A stretch of DNA of 64,000 nt from Desulfobulbaceae bacterium. Its GTDB lineage: Bacteria; Desulfobacterota; Desulfobulbia; Desulfobulbales; Desulfocapsaceae. This document shows positions 1 to 8,127 of this stretch, one piece after another. The notes below the pieces were generated by a model, which was not told the origin of the DNA, ran no database searches, and saw nothing but the letters and a program-made list of their open reading frames with translations. The DNA lies in assembly GCA_011390165.1 (NCBI GenBank), contig JAABSV010000012.1:16395-80394 (forward strand). Reading direction: 5' to 3'. The position numbers and the translations under genes are program-made. Position 1 is the stretch's first letter, and each line of letters begins with the position of its first letter.

Positions 1-486
1 CAGGTAGGCAAGGGTTCCGCCCATCAGCGGTGAGACCACCCAACTCATGAGTACCCCGCCGACCTTGGTCCATTTCACCGCATCGGGGCCAATGCCGACG
101 ATGGCAAAACCGATCAGGGCGCCGATGATCGAGTGGGTGGTGGAGACCGGCCACCCCTTGCTCGAGGCGATCATCAGCCAGACCGCGGCCGCCAGCAGGG
201 AGGCCAGCATGCCATAGACAAGAATTTCCGGGTTGTTGGTGATCGGGGTAGGGTCGATGATTCCCTGGCGGATGGTTTTGGTGACATGGCCACCGGCCAG
301 CACGGCGCCGAGAAACTCAAACACCATGGCGATGCAGATGGCCTGTTTCACCGTCACCGCCCCGGCCCCCACCGAGGTGCCCATGGCATTGGCCAGGTCG
401 TTGGCGCCGATTCCCCAAGTCATGTAGACGCCAAAAATGACCGCCAGGACGATCATGGCGGTTCCGTAGGCGGCGATGATTTCCAT
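1..486 (-). CDS. pit: Inorganic phosphate transporter, PiT family (partial, C-terminus outside window)
   Basis: Inner-membrane low-affinity phosphate/cation symporter of the PiT family. Reading the minus strand from an ATG at 486 gives MEIIAAYGTAMIVLAVIFGV followed by the PiT signature GANDLANAMGTSVGAGAV (about residues 27-44) and the second family motif KGWPVSTTHSIIGALIGF (about 110-127). Several hydrophobic segments are visible. Only the first 162 codons lie in the window; the frame is open to base 1. It starts 14 bases after the stop of the DUF47 gene, the usual pairing for this transporter family, so the two are probably co-transcribed and the DUF47 protein probably modulates transport. 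Family assignment is firm; whether phosphate is the only substrate is inferred. Confidence 0.93.
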   Translation of the reverse strand, partial: MEIIAAYGTAMIVLAVIFGVYMTWGIGANDLANAMGTSVGAGAVTVKQAICIAMVFEFLGAVLAGGHVTKTIRQGIIDPTPITNNPEILVYGMLASLLAAAVWLMIASSKGWPVSTTHSIIGALIGFAIVGIGPDAVKWTKVGGVLMSWVVSPLMGGTLAYL

Positions 487-500
487 AGGTACCCTTGGAA

Positions 501-1187
501 TTATTTTGAAAGAAAGAGAAGCAGGCGGTCGGCAAGGTTTTCCGACAGGTCGGAAATCCGGCCAAGGAGGTCGATGATCCGGTACCAGAAAATCACCGAC
601 ACCGGATCAAGAGTCTTTTCAATGGCAAAGAGGGCCCGGCGGGTGCGGTGGACGATCTCGTCGATATTGTGCTCGCTGCGGCGCACCCCGGCAATCATCT
701 TGGAGACCTTGTCGATTTCCCGCCCGGCAAAGCCCACTTCGAGCAGCTCGTCCAGTTGCTCGATCATTTCCCGGGCGGCAGCGGAGATCTCCATGGTCCC
801 TTCAAGCAGTTCGTCGAGGAGGTCCTTGATGCCGTCTGGAACCACCATCTGCCGATAGAGAAAGGTCTGGCTGATCTCCTCGGCGGTGTCGGCGATCCGG
901 TCCTGGTCGGCGATCAGGTTGAGCAGGTCCTTGCGGTCCACCGGCAGGAAGAGCGATTTGGGCATGTTCAGCCGGAAGGCCGACTTCAGGTGGTCGGCAT
1001 CGGACTCGAGCCGGTTGATCTGCTCGGCAAAATCGGCCACCTGTTCCTGGTCCTCCCGGTACACCGCGTCGAAGAGCGGCGGGATGAGGCAGATGCAGGA
1101 AAAGACCACCTTGATATGTTCCTGGATCGGCTTGAACGGTGATCCACGAAGAAGTCCGGAGAGAGTACGGTTGGGCAGGATCGGCAT
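501..1187 (-). CDS. DUF47/PhoU-like phosphate transport regulator (TIGR00153 family)
   Basis: All-helical PhoU-like protein of 228 residues, a cytosolic accessory of Pit transporters. The start at 1187 gives MPILPNRTLSGLLRGSPFKP, matching the family N-terminus (short lead, then SPFKPLQEH); the open frame runs back to 1241, but that extra part has no family character. The motif FADQINRLESDADHLKSAF-like stretch near residues 50-65 and the paired E/D-rich helices are typical metal-binding PhoU-fold features. Its stop is 14 bases before the pit start, which supports a two-gene operon. Regulation by phosphate is plausible, but no convincing Pho box was seen upstream. Confidence 0.88.
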   Translation of the reverse strand: MPILPNRTLSGLLRGSPFKPIQEHIKVVFSCICLIPPLFDAVYREDQEQVADFAEQINRLESDADHLKSAFRLNMPKSLFLPVDRKDLLNLIADQDRIADTAEEISQTFLYRQMVVPDGIKDLLDELLEGTMEISAAAREMIEQLDELLEVGFAGREIDKVSKMIAGVRRSEHNIDEIVHRTRRALFAIEKTLDPVSVIFWYRIIDLLGRISDLSENLADRLLLFLSK

Positions 1188-1333
1188 GGCTTTCGTGGTT
1201 ACCAGGCGGCAACCGGCCGATCTGGGCCGAATGCCTGCCATCGAAAGGGTTGCTGCAGGTCTGGTTAGAAACGTGTAAGGAAACAGTTAGCGTTTGATGA
1301 GTTGCGCTGTGATTACTCTTTTTTGGCCGAGAA

Positions 1334-1365
1334 TGTCAATTGGTAATGTTGTCTGTGCCGCCCGT
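1334..1365 (-). promoter_or_regulatory. Possible sigma-70 promoter for the DUF47-pit pair
   Basis: On the minus strand a perfect TTGACA (plus-strand 1334-1339) precedes an A-rich spacer and a weak TAATCA at a spacing of 18 bases, read toward the DUF47 start at 1187. The -35 is ideal and the -10 is poor, so the call is tentative. The interval 1188-1387 otherwise holds only a short GC hairpin (CGCCC-CTCAC-GGGCG) just after the neighbouring phosphatase gene. The -10 lies at lower coordinates than the -35, around 1310-1316. Confidence 0.3.
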
Positions 1366-1387
1366 GAGGGGCGAGACATCTTTTTAT

Positions 1388-3469
1388 CTATTTGATATCA
1401 TTTATTATGTCAGAAATGGGCTCGGCCGGGAAAGTGATCGGGGTGAACCCGTTGCCGGTTCGGATCAGGATACTCGGCCCGTCATTGTGGGCGCTGTAGA
1501 TGATGTGGTGGTTTTTGATCGTCCCGGCATGCAGCCAGAAGCTGTTGAAGGGGTCCATGGGGGTGTGGCCGACAATGAACCTGGTTTTTGGCCCGCAGTT
1601 GAGGCTGTTGCGCAGTCTCTTTACGCCCCCCTTGGTGTAGCCGGCAAGGTGGTTGGGCCGTTGCAGCCGGTTGTTGGTGAGGTCGCGGGCGAGTTCAGGT
1701 CGTTCACGGATATTGATCAGTTCGTCGCGGTTGATTGTCCCTCGTGGTGGGCCGGCGTGGCAGGCAATGAACGAATCGCCGGAAATCATATAGGGCAGGT
1801 TGTCGTAGAAACGCTCTATTTCGGCAAGATACTCTTCCCCCCGCAGGCGGCGGAGGGCCTCCTGGAAGAGGACCCCCTGGAGGACGCCGTTCTTGTTGAT
1901 CTCCGGGGCGAAGCTGTCATGGTTACCGCGCAGGTAGAAGACATTGCCGAAGTACTCCAGCTTCAAGCGGAAGATGAGGTCCATGATGCACATCGAGCTC
2001 TCGAACCGTTCCATCTCCTGCAACTCTTCCGAGTGGGCCGCGTCGCCAAGGAGGATCAGGGCGGCGGTGTTGTTGCGTAGACATTCGAGCAGGCAGTTTT
2101 CCGTGATGATTTTGAGAAGGTTGTCCACCCGGGCGTGGAGGTCGCCGACAATCACCGGGGTGATCAGGGTGGATAACTCGACCAGGCCCCCCGGTCGGTC
2201 GCTACGGTCGCGGGGGCGGTAGGGTTCGTCAGGGAGACGGCGGTTCAATTCTTTGATGGTGGCCAGCGCCTGCTCCGGCGGCAGGGGGTGGATTTTTTTG
2301 CCGTAGAAGCGGCGGATGGTAAACAGCGACTGGAGCCGGCCCAGTTCCAACTGATCGCGGTAATCGTGGTCGTCGATGCGCTGAACTGAGGTTGGCGGGG
2401 TGGTCACCAGGGGGGTGAGGATGAGGTCGCCCCGGCGGTTGGTGATGCTCACATGGCGGCTGGCCACGGAGTCGGTGAACCGGAAGAGCTCCCGGTACTC
2501 CCTGCTCTCCCGGCCGACGACAATGGTCTCTCCGACGCGGATGCGGACAAAACCGTTGATGTTGCGGTTAGAGCAGCCCTGTTCGGTACTCATCAGCCAG
2601 TGTTTCTGCGTCGCCTGCCGCTTCACCCCGATGAGGATTTCCGGCTGGAACCGGAGGCGGAAGTCACCAAGAATGAGATCGAAGCTGCGGCCGTCATGGG
2701 CGATCCGGCTGGCGCCGTCAAGGGTGGCCGGTTGGTTGCTCAGGGTCAGCCAGCGGATCGGGTAATGGCGGTGAAAGAGCCATTTCCAGCCGGCCATGGT
2801 GCGCAGGCTCGGCCGTCGTGGCCGGCGGTCAATGGTCCAGCGGGGAACGGTGGCCACCCCTTTCTCGGCGATGCGCATCGGCGGGCGGTCGATGCCTTTG
2901 CGCAGGTAGACGTTCAGTCCGGCCCGGTGGAGATAGAGGGCGATCTCCCGGTAGACGGCTACTTGAAGACGGACCATCTCCAGATTGAGGTTTTCGTCGA
3001 CGGGGAAATAGCCACGGCTCTGCCGGGCCAGCCGTTGCTCGTAGATGGTGGCCGGGCTGGGGATGAGAAACTCAAAGATGTAGCGGTTACGCCAGTCGGT
3101 CTGCAGAAAGTATTGCTTTACCGGCGGCAGTTGGATCCTTTGGACCTCCAGTTCAAGAGGGGTCTGGCTGTGCAGCCACTCCTTGTCGAAAACGGTCAGG
3201 GCCTCCCGAAATCCCTTGAAGGGCAGGCCGAGATGGACTTCGCGGGGGCGGTAAACGAGCGACTGGTCCTTCCACCAGCCCTTCTGGGTGAGGTCAAGAT
3301 AACCTTCGTTCGGCCAGCCGCCGATCTGCTCGATATAGTACGATTTTCCGGCCCCGGGTGGGCCGGTGACCACCAGTTGCAGAAACTCCAGGCCGATGGG
3401 CAGATCCACCCCGCGGATATTCTGCAACTCTTCGATGGGCTCAAGGATTTTCTTTAACGGGTCGTTCAT
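1388..3469 (-). CDS. P-loop / FHA / calcineurin-like phosphoesterase fusion protein
   Basis: A 693-residue soluble protein with three recognisable parts. Residues 36-43 are a Walker A loop, GPPGAGKS. Residues about 305-365 fit a forkhead-associated domain, with the GR pair at 319-320 and the SRH signature at 337-339 that bind phosphothreonine in FHA domains. Residues about 437-660 are a metallophosphoesterase: GDLH (442-445), GDAAH (475-479), GNHD (516-519), H571 in ACHAGPP and H635 in VGHTP supply the expected metal ligands. This suggests a phosphoprotein-guided Ser/Thr phosphatase or a nucleotide-regulated phosphoesterase; the substrate is unknown. The PPP-type GDxVDRG motif is degenerate (GDAAHS). 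The start has only a weak ribosome-binding site. Confidence 0.8.
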   Translation of the reverse strand: MNDPLKKILEPIEELQNIRGVDLPIGLEFLQLVVTGPPGAGKSYYIEQIGGWPNEGYLDLTQKGWWKDQSLVYRPREVHLGLPFKGFREALTVFDKEWLHSQTPLELEVQRIQLPPVKQYFLQTDWRNRYIFEFLIPSPATIYEQRLARQSRGYFPVDENLNLEMVRLQVAVYREIALYLHRAGLNVYLRKGIDRPPMRIAEKGVATVPRWTIDRRPRRPSLRTMAGWKWLFHRHYPIRWLTLSNQPATLDGASRIAHDGRSFDLILGDFRLRFQPEILIGVKRQATQKHWLMSTEQGCSNRNINGFVRIRVGETIVVGRESREYRELFRFTDSVASRHVSITNRRGDLILTPLVTTPPTSVQRIDDHDYRDQLELGRLQSLFTIRRFYGKKIHPLPPEQALATIKELNRRLPDEPYRPRDRSDRPGGLVELSTLITPVIVGDLHARVDNLLKIITENCLLECLRNNTAALILLGDAAHSEELQEMERFESSMCIMDLIFRLKLEYFGNVFYLRGNHDSFAPEINKNGVLQGVLFQEALRRLRGEEYLAEIERFYDNLPYMISGDSFIACHAGPPRGTINRDELINIRERPELARDLTNNRLQRPNHLAGYTKGGVKRLRNSLNCGPKTRFIVGHTPMDPFNSFWLHAGTIKNHHIIYSAHNDGPSILIRTGNGFTPITFPAEPISDIINDIK

Positions 3470-3497
3470 CGATTTTGCTGCCGCACGTTGGCTGATC

Positions 3498-3573
3498 GTT
3501 CACCTGCAGCCCGTTTCGCCCGGTCAGGCCGCCGAGCTCGAGTTGGCTCTCTGGGGTGGCCTGTTCGGACGAG
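3498..3573 (+). repeat. Possible degenerate copy of dispersed repeat family 1
   Basis: The core GTTCACCTGCAGCCCGTTTC and the adjoining TTCGCCCGGTCAGGCC closely resemble the 5' part of the repeats near 27.2, 37.0 and 16.3 kb, and a later GGTGGCCTGTTCGGACGAG resembles their middle block. The 3' hairpin block is not recognisable. It lies just upstream of the phosphatase gene. Assignment is by eye and uncertain. Confidence 0.4.
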
Positions 3574-3718
3574 TATCACCCTATATTCTCGTTGTTCCTT
3601 GTCGCAAACCGGCAGGGAGGTTATATTGCTGTTCGCAGCTGGTCCGCTTCTGTTGCTCTGTATCTATACCAGACGTGACAGGAATTGAAAGTGCCGCTCA
3701 AGAGAGGGAGGGTACATC

Positions 3719-3991
3719 GTGGAAATTATCATCGGCTCACTTCCGCCTCTGCCAGCACAGAGCCAGAAAACACCCCCTCGGGAAGGGGCGGTAATCGAGG
3801 CACAACTGCTTCATGTCCGCCCGCCGCGCAAGGGCATCGCCGGTCCATCCGGCCGGGAGAGGCGCAACAAGCAGGCCAATGACCCGAGAAGCGGACGAGT
3901 CCTCACCCTGTTGATCCCGGATGCCGCCCTTCTGCCGGCCGACATCGACAGCGGCCGCTACAGTGTCAGTATCCGCCTGGTCCGGCGCTGA
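3719..3991 (+). CDS. Hypothetical protein, 90 residues
   Basis: Not recognised. A GTG at 3719 sits eight bases behind GGAGGG, a strong ribosome-binding site, and the frame runs to a TGA at 3991, shortly before a hairpin terminator at 4029. The N-terminal half is rich in Pro, Arg and Gln; the C-terminal half (LTLLIPDAALLPADIDSGRY) looks like a small beta-rich fold and uses codons like its neighbours. No signal peptide, membrane segment or cysteine is seen. It stands alone between two minus-strand genes, so it would be monocistronic. The call rests on the start site, codon use and position of the terminator. Confidence 0.5.
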   Translation: MEIIIGSLPPLPAQSQKTPPREGAVIEAQLLHVRPPRKGIAGPSGRERRNKQANDPRSGRVLTLLIPDAALLPADIDSGRYSVSIRLVRR

Positions 3992-4028
3992 GGGCCCCTG
4001 TTTTTACAGGCAAAGAGGAGAAAAGGGC

Positions 4029-4070
4029 ATGCCCCGGGGAAGTCTGTTCCACCGGGGCATTTCCATTTGA
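4029..4070. terminator. Bidirectional hairpin terminator between small ORF and glutamate synthase operon
   Basis: Nine-base stem ATGCCCCGG (4029-4037) with CCGGGGCAT (4052-4060). On the plus strand a short TTCCATTTG follows; on the minus strand CCCTTTTCTCC follows. It lies after the stop of the 3719-3991 gene and after the end of the minus-strand glutamate synthase operon at 4111, so it probably serves both. Confidence 0.6.
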
Positions 4071-4110
4071 TTGGTAATGAGCTTTGGCTACGGGCCGGTG
4101 TTGGCCGCGG

Positions 4111-6468
4111 TCAAAATGGGTTCATGGTCCAGATTCCGCAGGGGCAGGTGTCGGCGCAGAAGCCGCAGGCGATGCACTTGCCGTCATCGGAGAGGTACTC
4201 ATAGCCAGCCTCTTCGGCAAAGCGGGCGTCACCGTGGCTGCCGAAATCCACTTCCCGCCGGCTGATCGCGCCGGTGGGACAGATGGTCTCGCAGAGGTGG
4301 CAGTCGCGGCAGGTGGCACAGGAGAGGCAGCGGTCGGCCTGGTTGGCTTCGCTGATCTCCCGGGCCATGGGCAGGTAGTGGCTGATGGTGAGGGCCTTCT
4401 GGGGGATCAGTGGTTTGCTGAACGGGTGCCACTCCTCGCCGCGGCAGCGGGCAATGATATACTCGGCGGCGGTCTTGCCGGCACCGAGGGCGTGGGTGGC
4501 CAGGCCGGGGCGCTCGACATCGCCAACCGCCAGCACCTTGGCATCGGAGGTGAGGTGGGCCTGGTCGGTGCAGACCCAGTTGGCACCACCCACCTGAAGG
4601 GTTTCGACACTCTCCGGGAGAAAGGAGAGGGCGGGAACGTCACCGATGGAGATGATCACCGTCTGTGCCCGCAGCAGTTCGCCGTCGGTGGTGCGCAGCC
4701 CTTCTTCGCTTACCTCTTTCGTCACCACTGGCCAGCGGAAGGTGGCACCGAGGGCCTCGGCGGCCTCTTTCTCCTTGCCAAAGGCCAGGGGTTTCTGAAT
4801 GTCCACCAGAGTGACCCGCTCCGCTCCCAGGCGGTAGGCCTCACAGGCAACGTCACAGCCGACGTTGCCGGCACCGATCACCACCACCTCCCGGCCCACC
4901 GGCGGTGGGGTGCCGCTTTTCGCCTGTTTGAGAAAGTCGAGAGCGGCCAGGACCCGTTCGTGGCCGGGGAACTGCAGCCGGCGGGGAGTGTGGGTGCCGA
5001 CGGCCACGGCGATGTAGTCATATTCCTCGTGGAGTTCGGCAAACTTCTCCCGGGTCATGGTTACCCCGAGCTGGACGGTGATGTTGGGCATGGCAAGAAA
5101 GCGCCGGACCTCCTGGTCCCAGATCGCCTGGGAGAGCCGTTCCCAGGGAATCACCTGGGCCAGTTTGCCGCCGATCTTGTCGTCCTGTTCGTAGATATCG
5201 GCCTCGATGCCGGCCAGGGCCAGTTGCCAGGCCAGGTTCATCCCGGCCGGGCCCGCCCCGATGATGGCTACCCGCCGTCCCAGGGGCGCAGCCGGGGTCG
5301 GGGCGGCGGCCTGGTTCACCGCCCGGCCGAGGACCTGGACATCGATGGGGTCATCCACCCCCCGGCGGGAACAGTTCTCCATGCAGAGGTTGGGGCAGAC
5401 CGCCCCGCAGACCGACCCAGGCAGCGGGGTGTAGTGAAGAAGCATGTTGTAGGCCTCGTCGATCCTCCCGGCACGGATCAGCCGCAGGCGGTCCACCGTC
5501 GGAATATGGACCGGACAGTAGTAGGTGCAGGGGGCGGCCGACTGGGCATTGGCCCAGTATGGCTTCTGCCGCCGCAATTCGCCACTGACGATCACCCCGA
5601 TGGGGCTGCGCTCCAGCCCCGGGGCAAGATCGCGCAGGGGGTCGCCGGCGAAGGTCTTGTTCCAGTGGCTGTTGCGGAACTCGGCCATGGGCATCGGGCC
5701 GGCAAAGAGAAGGGCCCGCTCCTGGGGGGTGATCGCCTGGAGCAACTGCCACTCTTCGCGGCAGGAGAGGGTGGCAAGGAGTTCCGGCCGGCGGATCCGG
5801 CCCAGATAGAGGGGCAGCCGCTCTTCCAGCCATCGCCACTGGGCATCATCCACTGGATGCAACTTGGCGTTGGTCTTGGAGAAGCTGTCGTCAATGGGGC
5901 CGCGGACGAAGATATGGCCGCCGACCATGCCGACACAGGGACGGTAGCCAAGGACATTGGCCGGGTTTTTCGGATTGACCCCGCAGACCACGGCGATGCC
6001 GCCGCAGTTGAACTCGGCAAACGAGTCACCGGTGGAGCCGAGCACCCAGAACTCCGGCCGCTCGTAGTCGGGGTTCCACTTGGTCATGGTCAGGCCACGG
6101 GCGCCGATGGAGCCGGCGACAAAGACCTTGCCGTTGGCCATGGCGTTACAGGCACCGTTGCCGGCGTCGCCGAGGACGGTGATCTCGGCGCCGATATTGA
6201 GGTAGCCGAGATCGTCGGAGGTTGAACCTTCACAGAGGATGGCGGTTCCCGGCATCCCCATGCAGCCGAGGCGTTGGCCGGAGGGGCCCTGGACGGTAAT
6301 TTTCAGACCATCCGGTCGCTGCAGGCGGATACCGATATTGTGCTGGCCGTAGGAGTGGAGGGTCAACTCCCCGGAATCGGCGGCGGCCCGGCGCACCAAC
6401 CGTTCAAAGTCCATGGAACTGAGCCGCTGGCCCTGTTCGTTTTTTCCCTCTACAAGCGCTGTTGCCAC
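4111..6468 (-). CDS. Glutamate synthase subunit: GXGXG domain fused to GltD-like FAD/NAD(P) oxidoreductase and ferredoxin
   Basis: A 785-residue multidomain subunit. Residues 1 to about 200 form the GltB C-terminal GXGXG beta-helix domain. Next comes a cysteine cluster (CTYYCPVHIP, then CGAVCPNLCMENCSR) typical of the GltD N-terminal Fe-S domain. An FAD Rossmann motif (VAIIGAGPAGMNLAWQLA) and an NAD(P) motif (VVVIGAGNVGCDVACEA) follow. The C-terminus has two 4Fe-4S ferredoxin motifs (CATCRDCHLCETICP; CIACGFCADTCPCG). It would pass electrons from NAD(P)H or ferredoxin to the FMN subunit encoded just upstream (18-base gap). The start is GTG at 6468, six bases behind AGGAG. It is the last gene of a three-gene glutamate synthase operon. 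Confidence 0.93.
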   Translation of the reverse strand: MATALVEGKNEQGQRLSSMDFERLVRRAAADSGELTLHSYGQHNIGIRLQRPDGLKITVQGPSGQRLGCMGMPGTAILCEGSTSDDLGYLNIGAEITVLGDAGNGACNAMANGKVFVAGSIGARGLTMTKWNPDYERPEFWVLGSTGDSFAEFNCGGIAVVCGVNPKNPANVLGYRPCVGMVGGHIFVRGPIDDSFSKTNAKLHPVDDAQWRWLEERLPLYLGRIRRPELLATLSCREEWQLLQAITPQERALLFAGPMPMAEFRNSHWNKTFAGDPLRDLAPGLERSPIGVIVSGELRRQKPYWANAQSAAPCTYYCPVHIPTVDRLRLIRAGRIDEAYNMLLHYTPLPGSVCGAVCPNLCMENCSRRGVDDPIDVQVLGRAVNQAAAPTPAAPLGRRVAIIGAGPAGMNLAWQLALAGIEADIYEQDDKIGGKLAQVIPWERLSQAIWDQEVRRFLAMPNITVQLGVTMTREKFAELHEEYDYIAVAVGTHTPRRLQFPGHERVLAALDFLKQAKSGTPPPVGREVVVIGAGNVGCDVACEAYRLGAERVTLVDIQKPLAFGKEKEAAEALGATFRWPVVTKEVSEEGLRTTDGELLRAQTVIISIGDVPALSFLPESVETLQVGGANWVCTDQAHLTSDAKVLAVGDVERPGLATHALGAGKTAAEYIIARCRGEEWHPFSKPLIPQKALTISHYLPMAREISEANQADRCLSCATCRDCHLCETICPTGAISRREVDFGSHGDARFAEEAGYEYLSDDGKCIACGFCADTCPCGIWTMNPF

Positions 6469-6486
6469 TGCCTACTCCTTCTTCTG

Positions 6487-8127
6487 TTAACAGACATAGC
6501 TGATCTGCAGTCTTTCTGCCGCCGCCTTGTCGGCGATGCCGATGGCATCCGACATGCCGATGGGCAGGCTCTGGGAGCGGCCCAGGGGGGCCATGATCTT
6601 TTTCATCTCGGTGTTGATCGACATAAAGGTCTCGGCGAGCCGTTCGGCGACCTTGTCGGGATCGAGGCGTCGGTAGAGCTTGGCGTTCTGGCTGGTTATC
6701 CCTTTGGGGCAGATGCCGAGGTTGCAGACGTTGCAGCGGTTTTTTTCGTTACCAAGACAACCGGCGGCGGCCTGCATCACATACTTGCCGATATGTACCG
6801 CCGAGGCGCCGAGCATGATCATCGCCATGCCGTTCTGGGCGACGTTGCCGTTTTTGCCGATACCGCCGGCGGCGAAAATGGGGATCTCGTTCTGTTTCCC
6901 CTGGGCGGTGAGGTCGAGATAGCAGTCGCGGACACAGGAGGCGATGGGGTGGCCGGTGGCGTCCATGGAGACGTTGTAGGCGGCGCCGGTACCACCGTCG
7001 ATGCCATCAATCATCAGGCCGGCGGCGTAGGGGTTGCGGACCAGGTTGTTGAGCACCGCCTTGGCCGAGGTGGAGGCGGAGATCTTCGGGTAGACCGGAA
7101 CCTTGTGGCCGAAGGCCATGGACATGGTCTGGATCATCTTCATCACGCTCTCTTCGATGGAGTAGAGCGTCTGGTGCACCGGTGGCGAGGGGAGGTCGAC
7201 CCCCTCGGGCACCCCGCGCAGGCGGGCAATCAGTTTCGAGACCTTGAACCACATCAGCAGGCCGCCGTCACCGGGCTTGGCTCCCTGACCATATTTGATC
7301 TCGATTGCCGCCGGTTCGCACTGCATCTCCGGGATCGCCCGGATGATCTCGTCCCAGCCGAAGTAGCCGGAGGCGATCTGCAGGACGATGTACTTCAGGT
7401 AGGGGCTGCGCAGTACCCAGGGGGGGCAGCCGCCCTCGCCGGTGCACATCACCACCGGCAGACCGAGCACCTCGTTGCAGTAGGCCACCCCCTGCAACAG
7501 CCCCAACCACATGTTGGGGGAGAGGGCGCCAAAGGACATCGAGCCGATCACGAAGGGGAAGATGTCGCGGGTGGGGGGAATCCATTCACCGCGCAGGGTA
7601 CGCTCGAGAAAGGCCTCCGGGGATAAAATCCGACCGATGGTGGTGGTGGTGCTGAACTCGTGGCGGCCGGCATCGAGGGCCGGATCGGTAAGCATGGAGA
7701 TGCGGGTAAAGAGCATTCGGTCCAGCAGGGTGGGGCCGCTGACATTGCGCCGCCCACCCCGTTTCAACGGCTCTCCCTTGCGGTTGTCGAAAAAGACGGT
7801 CCGGTTTTCGTTGGTGCCGGCCACCGGCCCGATTGCCTCGTTGGGGCAGACCATGGCACACATGCCGCAACCGATGCACAGCTTTGCCGGATCGGTCTCC
7901 TGGCGGATGCCGGTGAAGGTCCGGTATTCACTGCCCCGTTTATTGCTGAACAACTCCAGTTTCGGCAGCCGCTGGCGCAGGTGGGCGAGGCGGATCGCCC
8001 CTTTCGGGCAGACTGCCGTACAGTGGCCGCAGAGGGTGCAGCGCTCTTCCCGGTGTTCGATGATCCAGGGGAAATCGGTGGTGGTCAGGCTGCCAGGGGT
8101 AACGGCAAGGGATCGTGCTGGGACCAT
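6487..8127 (-). CDS. Glutamate synthase, FMN-binding central domain subunit with N-terminal ferredoxin
   Basis: A 546-residue catalytic core that converts 2-oxoglutarate and channelled ammonia to glutamate. The N-terminus holds two 4Fe-4S motifs (CTLCGHCTAVCP and CIGCGMCAMVCP). The rest is the GltB FMN barrel: MSFGALSPNMWLGL, the glycine-rich GDGGLLMWFKVSKLIARLRG-like region, IDGIDGGTGAAYN and a late cysteine cluster (CNVCNLGICPKGI) that binds an iron-sulfur cluster. It lacks the amidotransferase and GXGXG domains, which are separate polypeptides here, as in archaeal-type enzymes. Its start overlaps the amidotransferase gene by 43 bases, with GGAG just ahead of ATG, so translation is probably coupled. 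Confidence 0.95.
   Translation of the reverse strand: MVPARSLAVTPGSLTTTDFPWIIEHREERCTLCGHCTAVCPKGAIRLAHLRQRLPKLELFSNKRGSEYRTFTGIRQETDPAKLCIGCGMCAMVCPNEAIGPVAGTNENRTVFFDNRKGEPLKRGGRRNVSGPTLLDRMLFTRISMLTDPALDAGRHEFSTTTTIGRILSPEAFLERTLRGEWIPPTRDIFPFVIGSMSFGALSPNMWLGLLQGVAYCNEVLGLPVVMCTGEGGCPPWVLRSPYLKYIVLQIASGYFGWDEIIRAIPEMQCEPAAIEIKYGQGAKPGDGGLLMWFKVSKLIARLRGVPEGVDLPSPPVHQTLYSIEESVMKMIQTMSMAFGHKVPVYPKISASTSAKAVLNNLVRNPYAAGLMIDGIDGGTGAAYNVSMDATGHPIASCVRDCYLDLTAQGKQNEIPIFAAGGIGKNGNVAQNGMAMIMLGASAVHIGKYVMQAAAGCLGNEKNRCNVCNLGICPKGITSQNAKLYRRLDPDKVAERLAETFMSINTEMKKIMAPLGRSQSLPIGMSDAIGIADKAAAERLQISYVC

Noticed and set aside
4084..6225. 713-codon plus-strand open frame opposite the glutamate synthase oxidoreductase subunit
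   Set aside because: It is the antisense shadow of a clearly identified gene; its translation is Gly/Ala/Asp-rich without motifs, a common effect of high GC.
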